The notes: generated from the sequence alone by a model not told the origin. A stretch of DNA of 64,000 nucleotides from Chionomys nivalis (GCF_950005125.1 NC_080101.1:64972293-65036292), one strand, 5' to 3'. Counted from the first letter of the stretch, positions 46,603-60,257 are shown. Made by a program: numbers and translations.

Positions 46603-49600
46603 AATTCACCAATAAAAAGGCACAGGCTAAGAGATTGGATACGAAAATAGGATCCAACATTCTGCTGTTTGCAAGAAACTCATCTCAACCACAAAGACAG
46701 GCATCTACTCAGAGTAAAGGTTGGGAAAAGGTTTTTCAAGCAAATGGTCCTAAGAAAAAAGCAGGTGTGGCCTTACTAATTTCTAACAAAACTGACTTCA
46801 AACTAAAATCAATCAGAAGAGATCGAGAGGGACAATTTATACTCATAACAGGAACAATTTATCAGGATGAAGTCTCAATCCTGAATATCTATGCCCCTAA
46901 TATAAAAGCACCCACTTATGTAAAAGAAATATTGCTAAAACTCAAGGCAGACATCAAATCACACACACTAGTAGTAGGAGACTTCAACACACCTCTCTCA
47001 CCAAAGAACAGGTCAATCAGACAGAAAACTAATAGAGAATTAAGAGAATTGTTAAGAGAATTGTTAAGAGAATCAAATGGACTTAACAGACATCTATAGA
47101 ACACTCCACCCAAATAAAAAAGAATACACCTTCTTCTCTGCAGCTCATGGAACCTTCTCGAAAATTGACCACATACTTGGAAACAAAGGAAACCTCCACA
47201 GATACAAAAAAATATCAGTGTCCATCCATGTCTTATCAGATCACCACGGATTAAAGTTAGAAGGCACCAACAATACTACCCCCAGAAAGCTGACAAACTC
47301 ATGGAAACTGAACAGTCAACTACTGAACCACACATGGGTAAAGGAAGAAATTAAGAAAGAAATAAAATTCTTCCTTGAATTTAATGAAAACAAAGAGACA
47401 ACATACTCAAACCTATGGGACACGATGAAAGCAGTGCTAAGAGGAAAGTTCATAGCACTAAGTGCCCGCTTAAAGAAAACGGAGAAAGCATACATTGGGG
47501 ACTTAACAGCACACCTGAAAGCTCTAGAAAAAAAAGAAGCAGACGCGCCCAGGAGGAGTAGAAGACTGGAAATAATCAAACTGAGGGCAGAAATCAACAA
47601 AATAGAAACACAGAAAACAGTCCAAAGAATCAATGAAACAAAAAGTTGGTTCTTGGACAAAATCAACAAGATCGACAAACCCCTATCCAAACTAATTAAA
47701 TGACAGAGAGAGAACACGCAAATAAATAAGATCAGAAATGAAAAGGGGGACATAACCACAGACACAGAGGAAATTCAGAGAATCATTAGATCTTACTACA
47801 AAAGCCTGTATGCCACAAAACTGGAAAATGCAAAAGAAATGGATACTTTTTTAGATAAGTACCATATACCAAACCTAAACCAAGACCAGGTGAACAATCT
47901 AAATAGACCTGTTAGTCGTGAAGAATTAGAAACAGTTATCAAAAATCTCCCTTCCAAAAAAGCCCAGGACCAGATGGTTTCAATGCAGAATTCTACCAGA
48001 ACTTCCAAGAAGAGCTAATACCTATACTCCTTAATGTATTTCGCAATATAGAAATAGAAGAGTCATTGCCAAATTTCTTTTATGAAGCTACAGTTACCCT
48101 GATACCAAAACCACACAAACACCCAACCAAGAAAGAGAATTTCAGGCCTATCTCACTCATGAACATCGATGCAAAAATTCTCAATAAAATACTGGCAAAC
48201 CGAATCCAAGAACACATTAGAAAAGTTATCCATTATGATCAAGTAGGCTTCATTCCAGAGATGCACTGCTGGTTCAACATATGCAAATCTATCAATGTAA
48301 TCAACCATATAAATAAATTGAAAGAAAAAAACCATATGATCATTTCATTAGATGCTGAAAAAGCATTCAACAAAATTCAACACCCCTTTATGATAAAGGT
48401 CCTGGAGAGATTAGGGATACAAGGGTCATACCTAAATATAATAAAAGCTATTTACAGCAAGCCAACAGCTAACATTAAATTAAATGGAGAAAAACTTAAA
48501 GCCATCCCACTAAAATCAGGAACACGACAAGGATGTCCACTCTCTCCATACCTCTTCAAATTAGTGCTTGAAGTTCTAGCAATAGCAATAATACAACATA
48601 AGGGGATCAAGGGAATCCATATTGAAAAGGAAAAGTTAAGCTTACATTATTTGCAGATGATATGATAGTATACATAAGCGACCCCAAAAACTCTACCAAA
48701 GAACTCCTACAGCTGATAAACACCTTTGGTAATGTGGCAGGTTACAAAATCAACTCCAAAAAATCAGTTGCCTTCTTATACACTAAGGATAAGGAAGCAG
48801 AGAGGGAAATCAGAGAAGCATCACCTTTCACGATAGCCACAAATAGCATAAAATATCTTGGGGTAACTCTGACAAGGAAGTGAAAGATCTATTTGGCAAG
48901 AACTTTAAGTCTTTGAAGAAAGAAATAGAAGAAGACACCAGAAAATGGAAGGATCTCCCTTGCTCTTGGATTGGGAGGATCAACATAGTAAAAATGGCAA
49001 TTCTACCAAAAGAAATCTATAGATTCAATGCAATCCCCATCAAAATCCGAGAAGACAATAATCAACTTTATATGGAAAAACAAAAAAACCAGGATAGCCA
49101 AAACAATCTTATACAATAAAGGATCGTCTGGAGGCATTACCATCCCTGACTTCAAACTCTATTACAGAGCTACAGTATTGAAAACAGCTTGGTACTGGCA
49201 TAAAAACAGAGAAGTCGACCAATGGAATCGAATAGAATACCCTGACTTTAGCCCACAAACCTATGAACACCTGATTTTCGATAAAGGAGCTAAAAGTATA
49301 CAATGGAAAAAAGAGAGCATCTTCAACAAATTGTGCTGGCAAAACGGGATGTCAATCTGTAGAAGAATGAAAATAGATCCATATCTATCACCATGCACAA
49401 AACTCAAGTCCAAATGGATTAAAGACCTTAATATCAGTCCAAACACACTGAACCTGATAGAAGAGAAAGTGGGAAGTACTATACAACACATGGGCACAGG
49501 AGAACACTTCCTACGTATAAACCCAGCAGCACAAACACTGAGGACATCATTGAAAAAATGGGACCTCCTGAGACTGAGAAGCTTCTGTAAAGCAAAGGAC

Positions 49601-50349
49601 ACTGTCACTAAGACAGGAAGGCAACCCACTGACTGGGAGAAGATCTTCACCAACCCCGCAACTGACAAAGGTCTCATATCTAAAATATATAAAGAACTCA
49701 AGAAATTAGACCATAAAAGGTTAAACAATCCAATTATAAAATGGGGCACTGAGCTGAACAGAGACTTTTCAACAGAAGAAGTTCAAAAGGCCAAAAGACA
49801 CTTAAGATCCTGCTCAACTTCCTTAGCAATCAGGAAAATGCAAATCAAGACAACATTAAGATACCATCTTACACCTGTCAGAATGGCTAAAATCAAAATC
49901 ACCAATGATAGCCTCTGCTGGAGAGGTTGTGGAGAAAGGGGCACACTCATCCATTGCTGGTGGGAATGCAAACTTGTGCAACCACTTTGGAAAGCAGTGT
50001 GGCGGTTTCTCAGGAAAGTCGGGTTCAACCTACCTCTCGACCCAGCAATACCACTATTGGGAATATACCCAAGAGATGCCCTAACATACAACAACTATGC
50101 TCAACTATGTTCATAGCAGCATTGTTTGTAATAGCCAGAACCTGGAAACAACCTAGATGCCCTTCAATGGAAGAATGGATGAAGAAAGTATGGAATATAT
50201 ACATATTAGAGTACTACTTAGCGGTACAAAACAATGACTTCTTGAATTTTGCATACAAATGGACGGAAATTGAAAACACTATCCTGAGTGAGGTAAGCCA
50301 GACCCAAAAAGAGGAACATGGGATGTACTCACTCATATTTGGTTTCTAG
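46603..50349 (+). pseudogene. LINE-1 ORF2 pseudogene, main part (L1-A)
   Basis: The endonuclease domain comes first: an in-frame stop replaces a leucine codon early (CGAAAATAGGATCC), a one-base loss follows near 46710, VVGDFN is retained at 46972-46989, and SDHHGL carries the catalytic His near 47240. An arginine position is a TGA at 47701-47703. The reverse transcriptase follows (48066-48665, LDAEKAF and RQGCPLSP present). A frameshift falls just before the FADD codons, so the catalytic Asp pair is read only in another frame. The C-terminal part spans 49028-50349 with the Cys-rich segment and one more shift near 50095. All domains are traceable, but no active protein is possible. Confidence 0.9.
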
Positions 50350-50990
50350 CCATAAATAAAGGACATTGAGACTATAATTCGTGATTCTAGAGAAGCTAAA
50401 TAAGGTGAACCCAAAGAAAAACATATAAGCATCCTCCTGAATATTAACCTTCATCAGGCGATGAAAGAAGACAGAGACAGAGACCAATATTGGAGCACTG
50501 GACTGAAGTCTCACGATCCAAAGGAGGAGCAGAAGGAGAGAGAGCACGAGCAGGAACTCAGGACCGCGAGGGGTGCACCCACACACTGAGGCAATGGGGA
50601 TGTTCTATCGGGAACTCACCAAGGCCAGCTGGCCTGGGTCTGAAAAAGCATGGGACAAAACCGGTCTCGCTGAACATAATGGACAATGAGGACTACTGAG
50701 AACTGAAGAACAATGGCAATGGGTTCTTGATCCTATTGCACGTAATGGCTTAGTGGGAGCCTAGGTAGTTTGGATGCTCACCTTACTAGACCTGGATGGA
50801 GGTGGGTGGTCCTTGGACCTCCCACAGGGCAGAGAAACCTGCTTGCTCTATGGGCTGAGGATGGAGGAAGACTTGATTGGGGGAGGGGCAGAATGGGAGG
50901 TGGTGGCGGAGAAGAGGCAGAAATCTTTAATAATTAAATAAATAAATTAATTAATAAAAAAATAAAATATCAAAAAAAGATATGATTTTG
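50350..50990 (+). repeat. LINE-1 3' UTR (L1-A)
   Basis: This 3' UTR includes TTCATCAGGCGATGAAAG, the GCGAGGGGTGCACCCACACA block and a shortened purine tract (50870-50930), then an A/T-rich end. It belongs to the subfamily of the fragment at 30089-30530 rather than that of L1-B. Confidence 0.9.
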
Positions 50991-51011
50991 TAAAATTTAA
51001 AAAAAAAATAC

Positions 51012-54000
51012 ATTTCAGGATAAGAACAAATTTAAATAATACGTAACCACAAATCCAGTCCTACAGAAAGAAATAGAAGGAAAATCACAACCCAAGAAAT
51101 CCAACATACCCAACAATGCCTACAATAACTCAGGCATCCAGCAACCCTTCACCAGCATGACTCAAAGAAGGGAGACACACAAACTACTACCAAAAACAAT
51201 AGGAATAACCAGAGTAAACATCCACTGGTCATTAATATCACTTAATATTAATGGTCTCAATTCACCTATAAAAAAGGTACAGGCTAAGAGATTGGATACG
51301 AAAACTGGATCCAACATTCTGTTGTTTGCAAGAAACACATCTCAACCACAAAGACAGGCATCTACTCAGAGTAAACGGTTGCGAAAGGTTTTACAAGCAA
51401 ATGGTCCTAAGAAAAAAGCAGGTGTGGCCATACTAATTTCTAACAAAACAGACTTCAAACTAAAATCAATCAGAAGGGATCGAGATGGTCATTTATACTC
51501 ATAACAGGAACAATTCATCAGGATGAAGTCTCAATCCTGAATATCTATGCCCCTAATATAAAAGCACCCACTTATGTAAAAGAGGTATTACTAAAACTCA
51601 ATGCAGACATCAAACCACATACACTAGTAGTAGGAGACTTCAACACACCTCTCTCACCACTGGACAGGTCAATCAGACAGAAAACTAATAGAGAATTAAG
51701 AGAATTGTTGGAGGTAATGAAGCAAATGAACTTAACAGACATCCATAGAACATTCCACCCAAATAGGAAAGAATATACCTTCTTCTCTGCAGCTCATGGA
51801 ACCTTCTTGAAAATTGACCACATACTCGGTAACAAAGCAAACTTACACAGTTATAAAATATATTAGTAACCACCTGTGACTTAGCATATCACCATGGATT
51901 AACATTAGAATTCAACAACAATGCTACCCCCAGAAAGCCGACAAACTCATGGAAACTGGACAGTCAACTACTGAACCACACCTGGATCAAGGAAGTAATA
52001 AAGAAAGAAATTAAAGTCTTTCTTGAATTCAATGAAAACAAAACTCAACATACTCAAACCTATGGGACACTATGAAAGCAGTGCTAAGAGAAAAGTTCAT
52101 AGCACTAAGTGCCCACTTAGAGAAAAAGGAGAAAGCACACATTGGAGATTTAACAGCCCACCTGAAAGCTCTAGAAAAAAAAAGAAGCAGACTCACCCAG
52201 GAGGAGTAGAAGACTGGAAATAATCAAACTGAGGGCTGAAATCAACAAAATAGAAACACAGAAAACAATCCAAAGAATCAATGAAACAAAAGCTGGTTCT
52301 TTGAAAAAATCAACAAGATTGATAAACCCCTATCCAAACTAATCAAACGGCAGAGAGAGAATACGCAAATTAACAAGATCTGAAATGAAAAGGGGGACAT
52401 AACCACAGATACAGAGGAAATTCAGAGAATCATTAGATCTTACTACAAAAGTCTGTATGCCACAAAACTGGAAGATATAAAAGAAATGGACACTTTTTTA
52501 GATAAGTACCATATACCAAAGTTAAACCAGGACCAGGTGAATATCTAAATAGACCTGTTAGGCGCGAAGAATTAGAAGTTGTTATAAAAAACCTCCCTAC
52601 CAAAAAAGCACAGGTCCAGATGGCTTCAATGCAGAATTCTACCAGAACTTCCAAGATCTAATACCTATAATCCTTAATGTATTTCACAATATAGAAACAG
52701 AGAAGTTATTGCCAAATTTCTTTTATGAAGCTGCAGTTACTCTGATACCAAAACCACACAAAGACACAACCAACAAAGAAAACTATAGGCCAATCTCACT
52801 CATGAACATCGATGCGAAAATCCTCAATAAAATACTGGCAAACCGAATTCAAGAACACATTAGAAAAATTATCCATTATGATCAAGTAGGCTTCATCCCA
52901 GAGATGCAGGGCTGGTTCAACATACACAAATTTATTAATGTAATCCATAATATAAATAAACTGAAAGAAAAAAAAACCATATGATCATTTCATTAGATGC
53001 TGAAAAAGCATTTGACAAAATTCAACATCCTTTTATGATAAAGGTCTTAGAGAGATTAGGGATACAAGGGTCGTACCTAACTATAATAAAAGCTATTTAC
53101 AGCAAGCCGTCAGCTAACATCAAATTAAATGGAGGGAAACTCAAAGCCATCCCACTAAAATCAGAAACTTGACAAGGCTGTCCACTCTCTCCATACCTCT
53201 TCAATATAGTGCTTGAAGTTCTAGTAATAGCAATAAGACAACATAAGGGGATCAAAGGGATTCAAATTGGAAAGGAAGAAGTTAAAATTTCATTATTTGC
53301 AGATGATATGATAGTGTACATAAGCGACCCCAAAAACTCCAACAAAGAACTCCTACAGCTGATAAACACCTTTAGTAGTGTGGCAGGATACAAGATCAAT
53401 TCCAAAAATCAGTTGCCCTCCTATACACAAAGGATACGAAAGCAGAGAGGGAAATCAGAGAAGCATCGCCCTTCACCACAGGCACAAATAGCATAAAATA
53501 TCTTGGGGTAACTCTAACCAAGGAAGAGAAGGATCTATTTGACAAGAACTTTAAGTCTTTGAAGAAAGAAATTGAGGAGGATACCAGAAAATGGAAGGAT
53601 CTCCCTTGTTCTTGGATTGGGAGGATCAACATAGTGAAAATGGCAATTCTACCAAGGGTAATTTGTAGATTCAATGCAATCCCCATTAAAATCCCATCAA
53701 AATTCTTCACAGATCTTGAGAGGATATTAATCAACTTTATAGGGAAAAACAAAAAACCCAGGATAGCCAAAACAATCTTATACAATAAAGGATCGTCTGG
53801 AGGCATTACCATCCCTGACTTCAAACTCTATTACAGAGCTTCAGTATTGAAAGCAGCTTGGTATTGGCATAAAAACAGAGAAGTCGATCAATGGAATTGA
53901 GTAGAAGACCCTGATTTTAATCCACAAACCTATGAACATCTCATCTTTGATAAAGGAGCTAAAAGTATTCAATGGAAAAAAGAGAGCATCTTCAACAAAT

Positions 54001-55255
54001 GGTGCTGGCAGAACTGGTTGTCAACCTGTAGAAGAATGAAAATAGATCCATATCTATCGCCATGCACAAAATTCAAGTCCAAATGGATTAAAGACCTCAA
54101 TATCAGTCCAAACACACTGAACCTGATAGAAGAGAAAGTGGGAAGTACTCTACAACACATGGGCACAGGAGATCACTTCCTACGTAAACCTCCAGCAGCA
54201 CAGACATTAAGGACAACATTGAATAAATGGGACCTCCTGGAACTGAGAAGTTTCTGTAAAGCAAAGGACACTGTCATTAAAACAAAAAGTCAACCCACTG
54301 ACTGGGAGAAGATCTTCACCAACCCTGCAACAGACAAAGGTCTGATCTCCAAAATATATAAAGAACTCAAGAAACTAGACGTTAAAATGCTAATTAACCC
54401 AATTAAAAAATGGAGCACTGAACTGAACAGAGAATTCTCAACAGAAGAAATTCAAATGGCCAAAAGACCCTTAAGGTCATGCTCAACCTCCTTAGCGATA
54501 AGGGAAATGCAAATTAAAACAACTTTGAGATACCATCTTATACCTATCAGAATGGCTAAAATCAAGAACACCAATGATAGCCTTTGCTGGAGAGGTTGTG
54601 GAGGAAGGGGCACACTCATCCATTGCTGGTGGGAATGCAAACTTGTGCAACCACTTTGGAAATCAGTGTGGCGATTTCTCAGGAAATTTGGGATCAACTT
54701 ACCCCAAGATCCAGTAATACCACTCTTGGGAATATACCCAAGAGATGCCCTATCATATGACAAAAACATTTGTTCAACTATGTTCATAGCAGCATTGTTT
54801 GTAATAGTCAGAACCTGGAAACAACCTAGGTGTCCTTCAATGGAAGAATGGATGAAGAAAGTGTGGAATATATACATATTAGAGTACTACTCAGCGGTAC
54901 AAAACAATGACATCGTGAATTTTGCGTGCAAATGGATGAAAATAGGAAACACTATCCTGAGTGATGTATCCCAGACCCAAAAATAGGAACATGGGATGTA
55001 CTCACTCATAATTGGTTTCTAGCCATAAATAAAGGACATTGATCCTATAATTCGTGATTCTAGAGAAGCTAAATAAGAAGGTGAACCCAAAGGAAAACGT
55101 ATAGTCTTCCGCCTGGTTAGGGGAAGTAGACAAGATTGCCAGGCAAAAGCTGTTAACTTGCGGGTGAGGTGGCATGGGGCTAAGGGGAAATAGGGTGAGA
55201 AACGTGAGAAGGGGAGAATGGAAGGAGCTTGGGGGAATAGGATGGTTGGGATATA
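51012..55255 (+). mobile_element. Damaged LINE-1 (L1-C)
   Basis: It begins within the ORF1 C-terminal coding region (CATTTCAGGATAAGAACAAA) and covers all of ORF2. It loses most of its 3' UTR: at 55255 the L1 text GGGATGGTTGGGATATA stops and older L1 sequence begins. The truncation at both ends and the lack of a target duplication suggest deletion after insertion. Confidence 0.85.
51157..54986 (+). pseudogene. LINE-1 ORF2 pseudogene (L1-C)
   Basis: A possible start ATG at 51157 leads into SLISLNINGLNSPIK, then an extra A shifts the frame. Endonuclease words follow (GGAGACTTCAACACACCTCT), and then the reverse transcriptase in two pieces: 52709-52984 with PKPHKDTTNKENYRPISL, and 52981-53172 with LDAEKAFDKI. 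FADDM lies in the open stretch 53209-53496. A stop replaces the Gly-Thr-Arg codons before QGCPLSP. The C-terminal domain is open at 54018-54986, but its natural end is lost to an early stop (AAATAG). The many small indels indicate decay without selection. Confidence 0.88.
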
Positions 55256-57045
55256 TAAAATACTGACAAACTGAATTCAAGAACACATTATAAAAATATA
55301 TAAAAAACACATTATAAAAAATATAAAAACCATGATCAAGTTGGCTTCATCCTATAGATGCAGAGATGAAGACTGATCTCCAAAATATATAAAAAACTCA
55401 AGAAACTAGACAGCAAAATATCAAATAATACAGTTAAAAATTGGGGTACAGATATAAACAGAGAATTCTCAACAGAAGAGTTTCAAATGGCTGAAAGACC
55501 TTTAAGGTAATGCTCAACATCCTTAGGCATCAGGGAAATGTAAATAAAAACAACTCTGAGATAACATCTTACAGCTGTTGGAATGGCTAAGATAAAAAAC
55601 ACTAATAATAGCTTATGCTGGAAAGGATGTGGAGTAAAGGGAACACTCATCTATTGCTTTTGAGAATACAAACTTATACACCCACTATGGAAACCAGTAT
55701 GGGGGTTTGTCAGAAAATTTGGAATCAACCTACCTCGGGACCCATCAAATAATACCCACCAAAGGATACTCAACCATACTATAAGGACATTTGTTCAGCT
55801 ATGTGCATAGCAGCATTGTTCATAATAGCCTGAACCTGGAAACCACCTAGATGCCCCTAAACTGAAGATTGGATAAAGAAAATGTGGTACATTTACACAA
55901 TGGAATACCACTCAGTGGTAAAAAGCGATGGCATCTCGAAATTTGCATGCAAATGGATGGAACTAGACAAAAACAACCTGAGTGAGGTAACCCAGACCCA
56001 GAAAGATGAGCATGGTATGTACACACTCATAGGTGAATACTGGGTATAAAGCAAAGCATAAGGAGCCTATAGTCCATGGCCCCAGAGAAGTTAAGTAACA
56101 AGGAGAACCTATTAGAAACATATAAAGATCCCCCCTGGGAATGGGAAATAGACAAGATCTCCTGAGAAAATTGGGATTGTTGGCATGGGAGGAGAAGGGA
56201 ATGTGAAAGGTAAGAAGAAGAGGAGAAAGGGAGGAGGGAGGAGAACTATAGAGAATGGGATGGTTGGGGAGGAGATGAAGAACAAGGAAAGAGATAACAT
56301 GATTGAGGGAATCTTTATGGGACTAGCAAGAAACCTAGCACTAGAGAAATTTCCAGGAATTCACGAGGATGACACCAGCTAAGACCCTAAGCGATAGTGG
56401 AGAGGGTACTTGAACTGACTTTGCCGTGTAATCAGATTGATGACTATTTTAAATGTCATCAAAGTGCGTTCATCCAGCAACTGATAGAAGCAGATGCCAC
56501 GAACCACAGAAGAGCCTTGGGCTGAGCTCCCAAAGTCAGTCGTAAAGAGGGAGGAGTGATAATATGAGCGAAGAGGTCAAGACCATGATGGGGATACTTA
56601 CTAAAACAGCTTACCTGACCTGATGAAAGTCTTCCACCTCTGGCCTGATAGCAAGGGTACCAGCATAGGACCAAACTAGGCCCTCTGAGTGTGGGTGATA
56701 GTTATATGGCTAGGGCTGATTCTGGGACCACTGGCAGTGAAATTAGAATTTATTGTTACTGCTTATTCTGGCTTTTTAGAACCCATTCGCTCTGGAGGGA
56801 TACCTTGCTCATCCTAGATACAGTGTGCTTGAATTTGTTGACTCCTGTGTGGGAAGCCTTACCATTTCTGAGGAGTGGATGGGGTGTGGAATGGGAGATA
56901 GATGGGAAAGGAGGAAGGTGGAGGGAGCTGGAGAAGTGGAGGGAGTGGGAAGTGGATTTGGCATGTAAAATGAGAAAAGATAGTTCTTTTTTAAAAAAAT
57001 ATACAAAACAAATAAATAAATAAAAATTGAATCTTGAAAAAAAAA
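55256..57045 (+). mobile_element. Older LINE-1 remnant (L1-D): ORF2 end and 3' UTR
   Basis: After a scrambled stretch (55256-55375, with a short duplicated ACACATTATAAAAA), the C-terminal ORF2 text runs from 55376 to 56050, clearly more diverged than the other copies. A different 3' UTR follows, with TGGGTATAAAGCAAAGCATA and a purine-rich tract at 56185-56290. It ends in (AAAT)n and an A run at 57000-57045. It is an older L1 subfamily than L1-A, B and C. Confidence 0.8.
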
Positions 57046-57795
57046 AGATGCTGTTAGCTGTTACCCATGTGCTTATTCATTCAGTTACTTACTAGGTACC
57101 TGCTCTGAAGCCGATACTTAAAAGTGCAAACTGAATTGCAGGGCATTTGTGTTTTGCCTGAGATCACAGAATGAGAGTGGGTTGGATATAGTCTTTAATT
57201 GTAGACTTCACTAAGACCCTGCTCTTTCCCTTTCTTTTATCCTTCCCTGAGTGCTACTGATGGGCTCTTAAGATAGAGAGAGAGCTAGACTTACAAGGCT
57301 TGGAGATTGTGTTCCCCAAATGACATCACCGGAGTACTTTGAGCTTGCACATAATGCTTTGATGAACTCTGATACTCTTTGGCTGGTTCAGCTGTGACAC
57401 CTGTCCACAGACACTTTAAAGACAGAGCAGTGGTTCTAATAAGTTTCTGAAAGAGATGAGCATTGAGTATCAGCTTCAAACATGCACAGGGAATGTTTTA
57501 AAAGCCCATTTGTGCAAATTCCAGGGCCTGGCTGGCTGAAGGTCACTGGAGAAGACATGATCAGGATTGAGAGTGCTTGACCTGAGCACTAAGTACCAGG
57601 ACCATGTGTTCTCATCAGTAGTTGTGAGTAAGCATAGGTTGAGCACTGGGTAGACTATACAGGAGCAGAAAGATCCAATCCCAGACACCAGGAATGAACA
57701 TATGGTTCCAAACTGTTGTAAGTTATATGAAGATCAAAGTCTCCTGTATGAGAAGCTTGATTACATCATTTTATCATCTGATGTATGATATTTTG
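57046..57795. other. No confident feature
   Basis: Ordinary-looking DNA between an L1 end and a SINE cluster. No exon or repeat was recognised. Confidence 0.4.
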
Positions 57796-58290
57796 ATTTT
57801 ATTCTGACATATAAAACTTGCCTGGAGACCAGAAGGCATAGCTAGCCACTAGTTAAATATAGAGGCCATAATCACAGTGGTAGCACATACCTTTAAACCC
57901 AGCATTTAGGAAAATGGAGTAGGAAAATTAGGAGTTCAAGGCCACCCTTGTCTATATACAATTGAACCAGTCTAAAAGAGAAACCGCCGGGAGGTGAGGC
58001 TCACACATTTAATCCGAACATGTGGGAGGCTCATGCCTTTAATCTCAGCACTAGGGATGTGGAGACAGAAATATGAGACAGGTGGAGACAAGATCTCACC
58101 TCCCCCCCTTCTTCAGTCTGAGAATTTGTAGAGACAGGACTGCCCCTTACCCCCAATATCCCCAATTCGGTCTGAGATTTTGCTGAGGTAAGAACTCTCT
58201 AGTGGCTGGCTGCTCTGCTTCTCTGATCTTTCAGCTTTCACCCCCTAATATCCAACTCCGAGATTTTATTTTAAAATGAATTAGATTGCC
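57796..58290 (+). repeat. Composite old SINE cluster with two B1-like units
   Basis: TGGTAGCACATACCTTTAAA and CATGCCTTTAATCTCAGCAC are two B1/7SL-like heads about 150 bp apart. The first continues into GGAGTTCAAGGCCACCC. The surrounding text, with a repeated CAGTCTGAGAATTTG / GGTCTGAGATTTTG motif, looks like a composite rodent repeat whose name I do not know. Confidence 0.55.
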
Positions 58291-58760
58291 TTTCAATCAT
58301 AAAATGTGAAGAAGATTCTGTCTTACTCCTATGATTTTCTTCATTCCTAGTTATTTACACATTGATATCTTCAAAGAAAAAAAATATAGCCACTAAAATT
58401 CATTTTCATATAAACTTATATTCTAAAACACAAATTTAGGATAATATTTAAAGAAGTTTCTCCAAACATTTCCAGGGACTTACAAGAACTAGGGATAAAG
58501 TTTTTAATTCATTAACTGGAATGCAATCTTAGTATTTCCAAGCTTTCTCTTTTAAAAATTCTGTGAATGGTGTTTCCATTCTCTGTACAGCTTTTAACTA
58601 CTGACCAGAAGCCATGTAGACTCATAGAAGATCAAATGCAGAGACTACCTGTGTGTAACCTCTGTGTTCACCTATTAGTTCAATTCAGAAATTAATAAAA
58701 TCTTTGGAGGTAATTTATTCTTTATTAAGATCATAATGTTGCAAGCATGTGTTATTATGA

Positions 58761-58868
58761 AAAAGTACTAGGCTAGAGACTCCTTAAATTAGCCTAAAAT
58801 TTGAGTATCATCAAAAAAGTACTAGGCTAGAGACTCCTTAAATTAGCCTAAAATTTGGGTATCATCAA
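58761..58868. repeat. 54-bp tandem duplication
   Basis: The unit starting AAAAGTACTAGGCTAGAGAC occurs at 58761 and again at 58815. The two copies are nearly identical over 54 bp (one A/G change seen at GAGTATCATC versus GGGTATCATC), so this is a recent local duplication. Confidence 0.95.
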
Positions 58869-60049
58869 AGCTAAGCTGATCCCAGAATAGGTAAAAACAA
58901 GTATTTAAAGATAAAAATATTCTCCCTATATCTAGAATGAAAGGAGATATAGATGTTGATTACCCTAAACCATAATTGCATAGGCTGCCATGTCTGTCGA
59001 TGTACAATCAATCATGCTCTTGGCATCAGTCATCCTGCTACAGCATCCAGATGAAGCTCTGATCTTAGATTTTAACCAAACATTTGGAACTCTTAGTCAG
59101 GATCAATGATGCTCTGGTCTAAATTTCCTTATTAGCAATGATGCCACAGATGAGTGATTCCACCTGCAACTGAAGTCTAGTGTGGCACTACTTAATATCA
59201 GGTATCATGTCACCATCACTGGCATGCTCTGAACACTTTGCCTTTGGGGATGGAGTGTATTCTTATATAACATCGTAGTCGCTGGTGACAAAAGAAAAGC
59301 AGGTGAAAGTGAGTCAGATATATCAGCAGAGGAATGACAAATGAAAATAATCTCAAGTAAACAATGTAGGAAAGGGCCCCATTTGTGTACATAACTACAT
59401 CATTAGCTAAGTCATCCACTGTCATTGATAATGTGTTGGCAAGTATTATTTGAAGGCGAGTCATCTGATGGAGTGACAGACGCCACACGAATCAGCTGTG
59501 TCTGTCTGTAGCCCATTGGCAAAAATCTTAGATTTAGTTTCCTTATCTGTAACGTAGAGGTTATAAAAAGCAACTGCCCAGAGTTGCTTCTGAGGTTTAA
59601 GGCAAAGAATTGACATAGTTAACACCAGGCTGGGATCTGAAAGTTTCTCAGTCAACTACAGCTACACTTCAGTTTTAAGCTTTAAATAGTTGGCATGTTT
59701 ATAGATATAATTTTTGTGATGAAGTTTTGATTTTGTCTAAAATGTTTTTTTAGAAATGGTATTTTTCCACAAATAATTACAGTTTTGATGTCTGTGTTCA
59801 TGAAGAATTAAAGAACTATTAACTTCAATTTTGTTTGTTGTTTAGCTGTTTTCACACAATTCTTTACTCACTATCTACAAAAACATTCTGAACTCCAAGA
59901 TAACAAGACATTACGTACTTTTTATTTAACTGTATGAATTGTAATTTTAACCATAACTCTAGTGTATGCAAATACACTGTACTGTACTCACTCACATTTA
60001 ATACTTTTATAACTCTTTTGTTTTTAAAAATACCTAAAATTTTTATTAT
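58869..60049. other. No confident feature
   Basis: AT-rich DNA. Short open stretches on the minus strand at 59216-59655 show no protein family. Confidence 0.4.
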
Positions 60050-60240
60050 TGTTGGGTTGTGTTCTTGTGTGTGTGTGTGGGGGGGGTGCTTGCATGCCAC
60101 ACTGTACATATGGAAGTCAGAGACCATCTTTGTGGAATGCATTTTTTTCTTCCCTTTTACCTGTGTCTTGGCGATGAAACTCAGGCCACCTGACTTACAC
60201 AGAAAGAATTTTCACCTGCTGTACTTTCTCACCAGCTTCT
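60050..60240 (-). repeat. B2/B3-type SINE, antisense
   Basis: On the minus strand the head GCTGGTGAGAAAGTACAGCA and the following tRNA-like body are recognisable. At the opposite end, on the + strand, a GTGTGTGTGTGTGG tract corresponds to the CA-rich 3' end. Confidence 0.65.
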
Positions 60241-60257
60241 TTCAATTACTTCTTTGC

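Larger units (their letters stand above)
41192..50990 (+). mobile_element. Near-full-length LINE-1 (L1-A), split by L1-B
   Basis: This element has a 5' UTR (41192-42074), ORF1 (42075-43107), the start of ORF2 (to 43226), then after the L1-B insert the rest of ORF2 (46603-50349), a 3' UTR and an A/T-rich end (about 50930-50990). Subtracting L1-B leaves about 6.4 kb, a normal L1 length. Both ORFs carry frameshifts and stops, so it is now inactive. It is on the + strand, antisense to Car1. Confidence 0.9.

Noticed and set aside
47316..47765. A 149-codon minus-strand open stretch, and similar antisense stretches across L1 ORF2 copies
   Set aside because: These are antisense shadows of A-rich L1 coding strands; the same shadows recur at matching positions in each L1 copy.
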